A stretch of DNA of 18,870 bases, taken from positions 1 to 18,870 of the forward strand of contig SAAR01000029.1 in the NCBI GenBank assembly GCA_009916335.1. The letters are read 5' to 3'. The notes beneath the pieces are model-generated. The model saw only the letters and a list, made by a program, of their open reading frames with translations. It ran no database searches and was not told where the DNA came from. This DNA comes from Erysipelotrichia bacterium. Lineage in GTDB: Bacteria; Bacillota_I; Bacilli_A; Erysipelotrichales; Erysipelotrichaceae. The translations under genes were made by a program, and so were the position numbers. Shown here in pieces: positions 7,158 through 15,080 of the stretch (position 1 is its first letter; the number at the start of each line of letters is the position of its first letter).

Positions 7158-7191
7158 ATCCACTCTTTATTCCTTAAAGAGTGGATTTTTT
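7158..7191 (+). terminator. Terminator of the tRNA-Cys/tRNA-Leu unit
   Basis: A perfect 12-base stem ATCCACTCTTTA/TAAAGAGTGGAT with a 5-base loop, followed by T residues, begins 12 bases after the tRNA. Confidence 0.92.
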
Positions 7192-7224
7192 ATTTACCCA
7201 AACTTTTAAAAAGAGGTTAGAGCG

Positions 7225-7359
7225 TTAAAGTCTTGAATAAGAAAGAAGTAATGATATAACAATGCGTATACATAACCCCAAGCAAAAAAACATGCCAAAA
7301 ATTCCTGTAACTATACCTATTATGCCAAATGTCTTATTTTTCTTATTTATTTGTTTTAT
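7225..7359 (-). other. Open frame for a small hydrophobic peptide lacking a start codon
   Basis: A minus-strand frame of 44 codons ends at the TAA at 7225-7227. It reads as a lysine-rich head (KQINKKNKTFG) followed by a glycine-spaced hydrophobic run (IIGIVTGIFGMFF) and a second hydrophobic stretch. This head-plus-GxxG pattern is typical of small membrane proteins. However, the frame opens after a stop with ATA and has no standard start before an internal ATG, and no ribosome site. It is either a decayed small membrane gene or chance. No family is assigned. Confidence 0.25.
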
Positions 7360-7372
7360 GTTGTGTCATGTG

Positions 7373-7381
7373 TGCTATATT
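7373..7381 (+). promoter_or_regulatory. Possible extended -10 promoter of the 52-residue membrane peptide gene
   Basis: TGCTATATT gives a near-consensus -10 with TGn extension, about 50 bases before the start codon. The -35 is poor. Confidence 0.4.
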
Positions 7382-7433
7382 ATATATGTAAGGAGTACAT
7401 CTTTCTTTGAGCAATGATTGTGAGGTGAAAGAG

Positions 7434-7592
7434 ATGGTAAAGACAAATAAAGAAAAGGTTCACGCAACAAATACACCATTAAAAAAAGCAAGTGAATTAA
7501 ACAAAGATAACATTTCATTTGCGAAAGGTTTAATTGTTATTTTCGTGATTGCCATAATCATTCTTATTCTTCATTTTGCAGGGATCATTTAA
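7434..7592 (+). CDS. Small single-span membrane protein, unknown function
   Basis: A 52-residue protein. Residues 1-30 are hydrophilic and Lys/Asn/Thr-rich (MVKTNKEKVHATNTPLKK). Residues about 32-52 are one hydrophobic helix (KGLIVIFVIAIIILILHFAG) ending almost at the C-terminus, so it should be a tail-anchored-like membrane peptide with a cytoplasmic head. ATG 7434 follows GAGG by 8 nt and is preferred over the in-frame TTG at 7407, whose nearest AAGGAG is 11 nt away. It is isolated between a tRNA unit and the arginine operon, with a candidate promoter and its own terminator, which argues for a real gene. I do not recognise a family. Confidence 0.65.
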   Translation: MVKTNKEKVHATNTPLKKASELNKDNISFAKGLIVIFVIAIIILILHFAGII

Positions 7593-7666
7593 AAAGCAAG
7601 TATTTTCAAGTGATGATATTTATATAAATAGTATGCGTATGCTCATATTCATACTAAGTAAACACT

Positions 7667-7697
7667 AAGACAAACCATACTAATGTTTGTCTTTTTT
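7667..7697 (+). terminator. Terminator of the 52-residue membrane peptide gene
   Basis: AAGACAAAC pairs with GTTTGTCTT over a 9-base loop, followed by a run of six T. It separates the small gene from the arginine operon. Confidence 0.88.
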
Positions 7698-7769
7698 AGT
7701 TATTTCTTGCATACATCAACGCATAAATGTAAATTGTTTCATATTTTATGTAATTTTTTCATTTTCTTA

Positions 7770-7798
7770 TTGACATTGTTTCAAAGTAAGCGTACCAT
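7770..7798 (+). promoter_or_regulatory. Promoter of the arginine operon
   Basis: A consensus TTGACA (7770-7775), a 17-base spacer and a weaker TACCAT -10 (7793-7798). Transcription should begin near 7805, just before the T-box leader. No convincing ArgR operator was seen around it. Confidence 0.75.
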
Positions 7799-7804
7799 AG
7801 AAAC

Positions 7805-8042
7805 ATATTAAAAATCGTTGACTAGGAGAGTACATTCAACAAAACTTTACAGCGAGGCAATACAGAGTGGAAGGTTGCTAAAGAAAGTTCAATGGAAACG
7901 CACCTATGAGAGTCTATGTGAATCCATAGCATAGAACGTGAATCTGCGTTAAAGAAAGAGAGGTCTATGTAATAGACAACTGAAGTGGTACCGCGTGATT
8001 AAAGCGTCTTTGGAAAAATATATTTTCCGAGGGCGTTTTTTT
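7805..8042 (+). promoter_or_regulatory. T-box leader responding to tRNA-Arg
   Basis: A complete T-box riboswitch upstream of argG. Stem I closes GACT (7820-7823) with AGTC (7910-7913), has AACTTT/AAAGTT and GCAAT/GTTGC helices, and carries the AGCGAG and GTGGAAG distal elements. In the specifier loop, GAGTA on the 5' side faces AACGCACC on the 3' side, placing the specifier CGC (Arg) at 7899-7901 followed by A. Stem III is GTCTAT/ATAGAC. The T-box proper ends TGGTACCGCG (7986-7995). The antiterminator pairs CTGAAG (7980-7985) with CTTTGG (8008-8013), and GCG with CGT, around the TGGTACC bulge. TGGT predicts a tRNA with discriminator A. Uncharged tRNA-Arg should stabilise it and let RNA polymerase continue. 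Confidence 0.93.
8005..8042 (+). terminator. T-box-controlled terminator
   Basis: CGTCTTTGGAAAA pairs with TTTTCCGAGGGCG through several G-U pairs, followed by seven T (8036-8042). Its 5' arm is the same sequence used by the antiterminator, so the two structures exclude each other. Confidence 0.9.
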
Positions 8043-8084
8043 ATTAGCACAACGATATTTATAGAAAGATAAGAGGGATAAAAA

Positions 8085-9314
8085 ATGAAAAAAAGTAAAG
8101 ATGATATTAAAAAAATTGTATTAGCATACTCTGGAGGACTTGATACTTCCATTATGATTCAGTGGTTAAAAGAAAACTATAACAACGCTGAAATTATCGC
8201 TGTTTCTGGTGATGTTGGACAACAAGATGAATTAGATGGTTTAGAAGAAAAAGCCATTAAAACAGGAGCTAGTAAATGCTATATCTTGGATTTAAAAGAT
8301 TCTTTTGTGGAAGACTATATCTTTCCTTGCTTAAAGGCGAACGCTAAATATGAAGATGTATATTTATTAGGTACAGCATTTGCTAGACCAATCATTGCTA
8401 AAGGGCTTGTAGATATTGCCATTAAAGAAGGAGCCGATGCCATTTGTCATGGTTGTACGGGAAAAGGAAATGACCAAGTTCGTTTTGAATTAGCGATTAA
8501 AGCGTTTGCTCCTGATATGGAGATCATCGCTCCTTGGCGAACATGGGAATTAAAATCAAGAGAAGATGAAATTGATTATGCACAAGCTCACAATATTCCT
8601 TTAAAAATCAATCGTGAAACAAACTATTCTAAAGATAAAAACCTATGGCACTTATCACATGAAGGGTTAGATTTAGAAGATCCGATGAATGAACCTAACT
8701 ATGATAAAATCTTAGAATTAGGTGTTACCCCTGAAAAAGCAGCGGATAAACCTACTTATATTACCATTCACTTTGAAAAAGGAATTCCTACTGCCATTGA
8801 TGGAAAAACAATGAAAGCACAAGAATTATTACTTGCTTTAAATAAAATTGGTGGAGCTAATGGAATTGGTATTATTGATATGGTAGAAAACAGATTAGTA
8901 GGTATGAAAAGTAGAGGTGTTTATGAAACACCTGGAGGAACGATTCTTTATAAAGCACATGAGTTATTAGAAACGATTACTTTAGATAAAGAAACACAGC
9001 ATTATAAACAACTCATTGCAATTAAGTTTGGTGAACTTTTATACAATGGGCAATGGTTCACACCACTAAGAGAAGCGTTAAGTGCTTTTGTGGATAAGAC
9101 AAGTGAAAATGTTAATGGTGATGTGAAATTGAAATTATATAAAGGAAATATTATTCCTGCTGGTATTAGTAGTCCTACTACTTTATATTCTGAACAAATT
9201 GCAAGTTTTGGTGAAGATGATTCTTATGATCAAAATGATTCTGCTGGTTTCATCAACCTATTTGGATTACCAATTAAGGTAAAAGCAATGCAAGAAAAAA
9301 ACTGGAAGAAATAA
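8085..9314 (+). CDS. argG: Argininosuccinate synthase
   Basis: A 409-residue cytosolic enzyme joining citrulline and aspartate with ATP to argininosuccinate, the penultimate step to arginine. The N-type ATP pyrophosphatase loop AYSGGLDTS is at residues 14-22. Other family hallmarks follow: [10 protein letters not shown], the [13 protein letters not shown] citrulline/ATP segment, APWR, and [18 protein letters not shown] near residue 275. Length is normal. A GAGGG ribosome site lies 7 nt before ATG. It is the first gene after the T-box, so it is the gene most directly controlled by tRNA-Arg charging. argH follows after 24 bases. Confidence 0.98.
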   Translation: MKKSKDDIKKIVLAYSGGLDTSIMIQWLKENYNNAEIIAVSGDVGQQDELDGLEEKAIKTGASKCYILDLKDSFVEDYIFPCLKANAKYEDVYLLGTAFARPIIAKGLVDIAIKEGADAICHGCTGKGNDQVRFELAIKAFAPDMEIIAPWRTWELKSREDEIDYAQAHNIPLKINRETNYSKDKNLWHLSHEGLDLEDPMNEPNYDKILELGVTPEKAADKPTYITIHFEKGIPTAIDGKTMKAQELLLALNKIGGANGIGIIDMVENRLVGMKSRGVYETPGGTILYKAHELLETITLDKETQHYKQLIAIKFGELLYNGQWFTPLREALSAFVDKTSENVNGDVKLKLYKGNIIPAGISSPTTLYSEQIASFGEDDSYDQNDSAGFINLFGLPIKVKAMQEKNWKK

Positions 9315-9338
9315 ATAAAAGAACAAGGAGAGAAAGCG

Positions 9339-10727
9339 ATGGAATTATGGGGTGCAAGATTTAATAAAGAAGTGGATCAGCGTTTAAATGATTTTAATTC
9401 TTCAATTGCTGTTGATAAACATATGTATGCACAAGATATTAAAGGAAGTATTGCTCATGTGAAAATGTTGGCAAAACAAAATATCATAGCTAAAGAAGAT
9501 CAAGAAATAATCATACAAACATTACAAGCGATTCAAAATGATATTGAAACAAATACATTAATCATTGATCCAAGTGCCGAAGATATTCATATGTTTATTG
9601 AAAAAGAGTTGACGAAACGTTGTGGTGATGCTGGGAAACGATTGCATACAGCACGCAGTCGAAACGATCAAGTAGCACTTGATTTTAGAATGTATTCGAT
9701 GGATGCATGCAATGAGATAAAAACTTTATTGATTTCTTTTATTGAAGTGCTATGCAAAAAAGCAAAAGCCCATACAACCACAATCATGCCTGGTTATACA
9801 CACTTACAAAGAGCACAGCCAATAACATTTGCTCATCATTTGATGGCTTATGTAGAAATGTTTTTAAGAGATATTTCACGTTTAGATGATGCAATAAAAA
9901 GATGTAATGTTTTAGTGTTAGGTAGTGGTGCATTAGCGACTACTACCTACCCTATTGATCGGGAATATGTAAAAGAGCTATTAGCCTTTGATCGTGTATC
10001 TATGAACTCATTAGATGGAGTTAGTGATCGTGATTTTGCGATTGAAATGGCAAATGCCTTAAGTATCATTATGATGCATTTATCAAGATTGAGTGAAGAA
10101 ATTGTTTTATGGAGTAGCTGGGAATTTAAATTCATTGAATTAGATGATGCTTTTGCGACAGGTAGTTCTATCATGCCACAGAAGAAAAACCCTGATGTAT
10201 GTGAGTTGATTCGTGGAAAAAGTGGGCGTGTATTTGCCGATTTGCAAACATTATTAGTAATGATGAAAGGTTTACCATTAGCATACAATAAAGATATGCA
10301 AGAGGATAAAGAGGCTTTCATGGACGCTTTAACTACTGTTTCTATGTGTTTGACAACAATTATACCAATGATCGACACTTGTACTATCTTAAAAGAGCAT
10401 ATGTATCAAGCTGCTGCGAAAGGTTTTATCAATGCGACCGATTGTGCAGATTATTTAACTAAGAAAGGAATGCCATTTCGTGATGCCTATCAGGTTATTG
10501 GTAAATTAGTGAATTATGCAATTCAACACGATAAGGTGTTAGAAACATTAACACTTGAGGAATATAAGCAAACAAGTAATTTGTTTGAAGATGATATTTA
10601 TGATGCAATTGCTTTAGAAACGTGTGTACAGCAGCGTAATGTAGTTGGTGGTCCTGCTCCTGAGGTAGTAAAAGCACATATTAAACAAGTAGAAGCAGAA
10701 GTAAAGGAGATGAAGGCAAATGGATAA
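9339..10727 (+). CDS. argH: Argininosuccinate lyase
   Basis: A 462-residue cytosolic enzyme of the fumarase/aspartase superfamily that splits argininosuccinate to arginine and fumarate, the last step of the pathway. Three conserved regions are visible: HTARSRNDQVALDFR near residue 105, the catalytic-histidine region MPGYTHLQRAQPITFAHH near 152-169, and the mobile signature loop GSSIMPQKKNPD at 275-286 with its catalytic serine. The N-terminus (MELWGARFNKEVD) is typical and length is standard. AAGGAG lies upstream of the ATG. The gene overlaps argC by 8 bases, suggesting translational coupling. Confidence 0.98.
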   Translation: MELWGARFNKEVDQRLNDFNSSIAVDKHMYAQDIKGSIAHVKMLAKQNIIAKEDQEIIIQTLQAIQNDIETNTLIIDPSAEDIHMFIEKELTKRCGDAGKRLHTARSRNDQVALDFRMYSMDACNEIKTLLISFIEVLCKKAKAHTTTIMPGYTHLQRAQPITFAHHLMAYVEMFLRDISRLDDAIKRCNVLVLGSGALATTTYPIDREYVKELLAFDRVSMNSLDGVSDRDFAIEMANALSIIMMHLSRLSEEIVLWSSWEFKFIELDDAFATGSSIMPQKKNPDVCELIRGKSGRVFADLQTLLVMMKGLPLAYNKDMQEDKEAFMDALTTVSMCLTTIIPMIDTCTILKEHMYQAAAKGFINATDCADYLTKKGMPFRDAYQVIGKLVNYAIQHDKVLETLTLEEYKQTSNLFEDDIYDAIALETCVQQRNVVGGPAPEVVKAHIKQVEAEVKEMKANG

Positions 10728-11760
10728 ACTAAAAGTAGGAATCATTGGTGCCAGTGGTTATGCTGGAGCTGAATTAGTTCGCCTTTTGTTGCAACACCCT
10801 AAGGTAGAAATTGTGGGTGTTAACGCTCGTAGTTACTTAGGCAAACCAATTGCCAGCTTATATTCAGGATTACAAAATATCACAACATTAATTTTTGAGG
10901 AAGAAAACACTGTCATTGCCAAAAGCGAGTTGATTTTTGCTTCTTTACCTCATGGATTAAGTGAAAAGATTGCGAAAAAATGTATTTCAAAAAATAAGAA
11001 ATTCATTGATTTAGGAGCTGATTTCCGTTTACACGAGGAAGAAGATTATCAAACATGGTATCATTTGTCATACCAAGAAAAATCATTACATGCATTAAGT
11101 GTGTATGGACTTAGCGAATTGCATCGTGAAAATATAAAAAAAGCAAGCATTATTGCTAATCCAGGTTGTTATCCTACTGCCATTTCCTTAGGTGCATACC
11201 CTGCTTTACAGGCAAACCTTGTGCATACAAAGCATATCATCATTGATGCAAAATCGGGGACCACAGGAGCGGGAAAAGAATTAAGTGAAACAACACATTT
11301 CCCACGCACCAATGAAGCATTTGCACCTTATAAGGTAGCACAACATCGACATACACCTGAGATTGAACAAATGCTTAGTGAAATTGCTAAGCAAAAGACA
11401 ATGGTTACCTTTGTACCACATTTATTGCCTATTAATCGTGGGATTGTCGCTACGATGTATTTGTCATTGAAAGAGCAAAGTGATCTACAAGCGATTCACG
11501 CTCTATATACACAGGCTTATGCAACGGAAAAATTCGTTCGTGTTTTGCCATTAGGAAAAACAGCCGACTTAAAATTTGTAAAATATAGTAACTATTGCGA
11601 TATTTCGCTACATTTAGACAAACGGACAAACACCTTAATCATTGTTTCTTGTATTGACAACATGGTGAAAGGTGCGGCAGGGCAAGCCATTCAAAATATG
11701 AATCTGATGTATGATTTTAAAGAAGATTGTGGCTTATCATACATTGCCCCATCTTTTTAG
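10720..11760 (+). CDS. argC: N-acetyl-gamma-glutamyl-phosphate reductase
   Basis: A 346-residue type 1 ArgC. It reduces N-acetylglutamyl phosphate to the semialdehyde with NADPH in the cytosol, the third step to ornithine. The nucleotide-binding GASGYAG (10-16) opens a Rossmann fold. The catalytic cysteine is in NPGCYPT (Cys150), and the conserved histidines are in HRHTPE (209-211). GTTGAGKELSE and NRGIVATMYL are further family segments. Its ATG lies within the last codons of argH, with AGGAG 10 nt upstream. argJ follows after 11 bases. Confidence 0.97.
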   Translation: MDKLKVGIIGASGYAGAELVRLLLQHPKVEIVGVNARSYLGKPIASLYSGLQNITTLIFEEENTVIAKSELIFASLPHGLSEKIAKKCISKNKKFIDLGADFRLHEEEDYQTWYHLSYQEKSLHALSVYGLSELHRENIKKASIIANPGCYPTAISLGAYPALQANLVHTKHIIIDAKSGTTGAGKELSETTHFPRTNEAFAPYKVAQHRHTPEIEQMLSEIAKQKTMVTFVPHLLPINRGIVATMYLSLKEQSDLQAIHALYTQAYATEKFVRVLPLGKTADLKFVKYSNYCDISLHLDKRTNTLIIVSCIDNMVKGAAGQAIQNMNLMYDFKEDCGLSYIAPSF

Positions 11761-11771
11761 GAAGGAGTATT

Positions 11772-13010
11772 ATGTTTACACAAATAGAAAACGGAGTATG
11801 TGCTCCAAAAGGGTTTAAAGCAAATGGAATTCATTGTGGGATTCGTAAAAATAAAAGCAAAAAAGACCTTGCTTTGATATATAGTGAAGTCATGTGTCAG
11901 GCTGCTTCGATCTATACACTTAATAAAGTGAAAGGAGCCCCCATCGCCATTACTAAAAAGCATCTTGAAGATGGTAAGGCTCAGGCAATTATTGTGAATA
12001 GTGGAAATGCGAATACTTGTAACGCAGATGGAGAATTCATTGCGAAACAGATGAGTCAATTATGTGCAGATGCCTTACATTTAAAAAGTGAAGATATTAT
12101 TATTGCCTCCACTGGTGTCATTGGACAACCTTTAGCGATTGAACCGATTGCTACACATATGGAAAAACTCGCTGATGGTTTAAATGAGTATGGTAGTAAT
12201 GATGCCGTATGTGGAATGATGACAACCGATACTTTTGCGAAACAATGTGCCATCTCTTTTATGCTTGATGGAAAACAATGTAAAGTGGGAGGAATTGCTA
12301 AAGGAAGTGGCATGATTCATCCAAATATGGCAACCATGCTTGCCTTTATTACTAGCGATGTAAAAATTTCATCGCCATTATTACAGCAATTAATTAAAGA
12401 AGTCGGTGATGATACCTTTAATATGGTAAGTGTTGATGGGGATACTTCAACAAACGATATGTTAAGTATCATGTGTAATGGTTTAGCAGATAACACCGAA
12501 ATCATCGAACAAAATGAACATTATCAGATTTTTAAACAAGCTGTTTATATGGTTTGTGAAACCTTGAGTAAAATGTTGGCAAGTGATGGTGAAGGGGCTA
12601 CTAAATTGTTAACTTGTCAGGTTGTGCATGCAAGAAGTATTAAAGATGCGAAAGCTGTCGCTAAATCGATCATTACTTCTTCTCTATTCAAAGCTGCCAT
12701 GTTTGGTAATGATGCGAATTGGGGGCGTATTCTATGTGCCATTGGTTATGCAGATGCAAACTTTAAAGAGAATCAAATTGATGTTAGTTTAGCTAGTGAA
12801 AATGGAACAATAGAAGTATGTAAAAATTCACAAGGGGTAAAGACATCACAGGAAGAAAGTGGTATTGATGAAGAGAAGGCATTAGCCATATTAAAAGCGA
12901 AAGAAGTTAAGATTCTGGTGGATTTAAAAGATGGGGACTATCATGCTACGGCGTGGGGGTGCGATTTAACCTATGACTATGTAAAAATCAATGGGGATTA
13001 TCGAACATAA
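11772..13010 (+). CDS. argJ: Glutamate N-acetyltransferase / ornithine acetyltransferase
   Basis: A 412-residue member of the N-terminal-nucleophile OAT family. It moves the acetyl group from N-acetylornithine to glutamate, recycling it; bifunctional members also start the pathway from acetyl-CoA. The precursor should cut itself between Ala187 and Thr188 in PNMATMLAF, making Thr188 the new N-terminus of the beta chain. VNSGNANTC and the oxyanion-type STGVIG segment are also conserved, as is the closing CDLTYDYVKING. The start is ATG 11772, after GGAG; the frame extends 15 codons upstream into argC without reason. With no argA or argE beside it, this enzyme supports the cyclic route. Whether it is bifunctional cannot be read from the sequence. 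Confidence 0.97.
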   Translation: MFTQIENGVCAPKGFKANGIHCGIRKNKSKKDLALIYSEVMCQAASIYTLNKVKGAPIAITKKHLEDGKAQAIIVNSGNANTCNADGEFIAKQMSQLCADALHLKSEDIIIASTGVIGQPLAIEPIATHMEKLADGLNEYGSNDAVCGMMTTDTFAKQCAISFMLDGKQCKVGGIAKGSGMIHPNMATMLAFITSDVKISSPLLQQLIKEVGDDTFNMVSVDGDTSTNDMLSIMCNGLADNTEIIEQNEHYQIFKQAVYMVCETLSKMLASDGEGATKLLTCQVVHARSIKDAKAVAKSIITSSLFKAAMFGNDANWGRILCAIGYADANFKENQIDVSLASENGTIEVCKNSQGVKTSQEESGIDEEKALAILKAKEVKILVDLKDGDYHATAWGCDLTYDYVKINGDYRT

Positions 13011-13040
13011 AACAAATATTCATACTAAGGAGGAAACGAA

Positions 13041-13901
13041 ATGAAAAAGGCAATTGAAAAAGCAACGATTTTATCTCAGGCATTACCTTATATACAAAAA
13101 TACAGTAACAAAATCATCGTCGTTAAGTATGGGGGAAACGCTATGCTAAATGAAGAATTAAAGCGTAATGTCATTAACGATGTTGTATTGCTTTCGGAAA
13201 TAGGAATTAAGGTTGTCATGGTGCATGGTGGTGGACCTGGTATTGATGCCGTTTTAAAAAAGATGAATAAACCTGTCAAATTTATTAATGGGCTTCGTTA
13301 TACTGATGAAGAAACAATGGAAGTGGCACAAATGGTGTTAGCAGGAAAAATGAATAAAGACTTGGTTTCAATGATTTCACAAGCAGGGGCTAGTGCTGTT
13401 GGTATTTGTGGTATGGACGCTCATCTCATTAAAGCTAAAAAATATATGCATGATAAAGATTTAGGGTATGTTGGTGAAATTACACAGGTCAATGAAAAAC
13501 TTATCATTGATTTATTAAACAATCAATATATTCCTGTTATCGCTAGTATTGGTGTCGATGAAAACAATCATGCTTACAATATCAATGCTGATTTAGCAGC
13601 GGCGGCGATTGCCTCTAAACTATGTGCGGAAAACATGGTCCTTGTAAGCAACATTCCTGGTCTTTTAAAGGATCTATTAGATGAATCATCTTTACTTAGT
13701 GAGGTGTCGTTAAATGAAATTGATCATTTAAAAGCAACAGGTGTCATTGCTGGGGGAATGATTCCTAAAGTGAATTGTTGTGTAGAAGCGATTGAACAAG
13801 GAGTGAAGAAAACTTGTATCATTGATGGTCGAGTCCCTCATTCCTTATTAATTGAAATTCTTTCTGATGAAGGAATTGGTACGATGATTGTGGAGGGTTG
13901 A
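13041..13901 (+). CDS. argB: Acetylglutamate kinase, probably arginine-inhibited
   Basis: A 286-residue amino-acid kinase that phosphorylates N-acetylglutamate with ATP, the committed step to ornithine. Visible motifs are KYGGNAM (29-35), the HGGGPG loop (62-67), NGLRYTDEETME for substrate binding, YNINADLAAAAIA, and GGMIPKV. The N-terminal helix before the first strand (about residues 3-21, ATILSQALPYIQKY) and the C-terminal GIGTMIVEG correspond to elements that build the hexamer and arginine site in feedback-inhibited enzymes such as that of Thermotoga maritima, so arginine inhibition is inferred. An AGGAGG site precedes the ATG. The TGA stop lies 2 bases before the argD start. Confidence 0.97.
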   Translation: MKKAIEKATILSQALPYIQKYSNKIIVVKYGGNAMLNEELKRNVINDVVLLSEIGIKVVMVHGGGPGIDAVLKKMNKPVKFINGLRYTDEETMEVAQMVLAGKMNKDLVSMISQAGASAVGICGMDAHLIKAKKYMHDKDLGYVGEITQVNEKLIIDLLNNQYIPVIASIGVDENNHAYNINADLAAAAIASKLCAENMVLVSNIPGLLKDLLDESSLLSEVSLNEIDHLKATGVIAGGMIPKVNCCVEAIEQGVKKTCIIDGRVPHSLLIEILSDEGIGTMIVEG

Positions 13902-13903
13902 TG

Positions 13904-15079
13904 ATGAATGCTTTTAAAATAAATGATGATCATTATATTGCACATACTTACCAAAGATACCATTTGTGTATTGAAAAAGGAGAAGGTGTGTATGTCTATG
14001 ATGATGCGAATAACAAATATATTGATTTTACTAGTGGAATTGGCGTTAATGCTTTAGGTTATGCAAATCAAGCATGGTGTGATGCCATTAGCAAACAAGC
14101 AAGTCAATTAGCACATATCTCGAATCTATATTATAGTGAGCCAATGATTACCTTAGCAAAAAAACTGTGTGATAAAAGTGGTATGAAGAAAGTGTTTTTT
14201 GCTAATTCTGGGGCCGAAGCGAATGAAGGGGCAATCAAGATTGCTCGTAAGTATGCGAATCAAAAATATGATTATCAAAGAAATGAAATTATCACTTTAA
14301 TAAATTCATTTCATGGTCGTACTATGGAAACTTTAAGTGCAACTGGACAAGATGTATTCCATCAATATTTTGATCCTTTTCCTACTGGTTTTAAACATAT
14401 AAACGCAAATGACATCGAACAGCTAAAAGCAGCGATTAATGAGCAAACATTGGCAATTATGATTGAAATCGTACAAGGAGAAGGTGGTGTGATTCCTTTA
14501 GAGAGAGCCTTTTGTGAAACGATTCAAAGCATTTGTGATGAACATGATATTTTATTGATTGTTGATGAGGTACAAACAGGAATTGGTAGATGTGGTAAAT
14601 TATTCGCTTATGAACATTATCATTTACACCCTGATTTAGTAACTAGTGCGAAAGGTTTAGGTAATGGGTTGCCAATTGGGGCAATTCTAATGAATCAAAA
14701 GTGTGAAGATGTTTTACAATATGGAGATCATGGGACAACTTTTGGTGGTAATCCGATCGCTTGTGCAGGGGCAAATGTGGTGTTAGATCATATGACACCT
14801 AGTTTTATTCAGATGGTAGAAGAAAAAGGTGCTTATATGAAAGAACGTTTAGCTGCAATGCCTCATGTAAAAGAAGTAAATGGCTTGGGCATGATGCTAG
14901 GGGTAAAGTTAGATCATATTGATAGTAAACAATTAGTAAATGCTTGTCTACGCAAAGGGGCTTTGTTTCTCACTGCTAAAGCAAACCTACGTTTATTACC
15001 TCCACTAACTATGAATAAACAAGAGATAGATGAGGGACTTACAATTTTAGAGCATGTTTTAAATGAATGGGAGGACTAA
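13904..15079 (+). CDS. argD: Acetylornithine aminotransferase
   Basis: A 391-residue class III PLP-dependent aminotransferase making N-acetylornithine from the semialdehyde with glutamate as amino donor. Its features are the FTSGIGVNALGY N-terminal loop, the PLP-phosphate region NSGAEANEGAIK, SFHGRTM, the cofactor aspartate in LLIVDEVQTGIGR, and the Schiff-base lysine in TSAKGLGNG (Lys250). THGTTFGGNP-type substrate contacts are present as HGTTFGGNP. GGAGGG inside the end of argB lies 6 nt before ATG 13904 and only 3 nt before ATG 13901, so 13904 is preferred. Translation is probably coupled to argB. Enzymes of this class often also serve in lysine synthesis (succinyldiaminopimelate), which cannot be judged here. 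Confidence 0.96.
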   Translation: MNAFKINDDHYIAHTYQRYHLCIEKGEGVYVYDDANNKYIDFTSGIGVNALGYANQAWCDAISKQASQLAHISNLYYSEPMITLAKKLCDKSGMKKVFFANSGAEANEGAIKIARKYANQKYDYQRNEIITLINSFHGRTMETLSATGQDVFHQYFDPFPTGFKHINANDIEQLKAAINEQTLAIMIEIVQGEGGVIPLERAFCETIQSICDEHDILLIVDEVQTGIGRCGKLFAYEHYHLHPDLVTSAKGLGNGLPIGAILMNQKCEDVLQYGDHGTTFGGNPIACAGANVVLDHMTPSFIQMVEEKGAYMKERLAAMPHVKEVNGLGMMLGVKLDHIDSKQLVNACLRKGALFLTAKANLRLLPPLTMNKQEIDEGLTILEHVLNEWED

Positions 15080-15080
15080 G

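Noticed and set aside
7158..7191. Inverted repeats as CRISPR, IS ends or attachment sites near tRNAs
   Set aside because: All strong inverted repeats next to tRNAs are followed by T runs and fit terminators; no direct duplication of a tRNA 3' end, integrase or transposase is present.
7700..7800. Possible ArgR operator near the arginine promoter
   Set aside because: AT-rich stretches such as GCATAAATGTAA vaguely resemble an ARG box, but no symmetric TGNAT-AT-rich-ATNCA pattern was found.
7949..8152. Minus-strand frame over the T-box end and argG start
   Set aside because: Antisense of a structured leader and of argG; no support.
9947..10378. Minus-strand frame of 143 codons within argH
   Set aside because: Shadow of argH; the plus-strand frame has the full family motifs.
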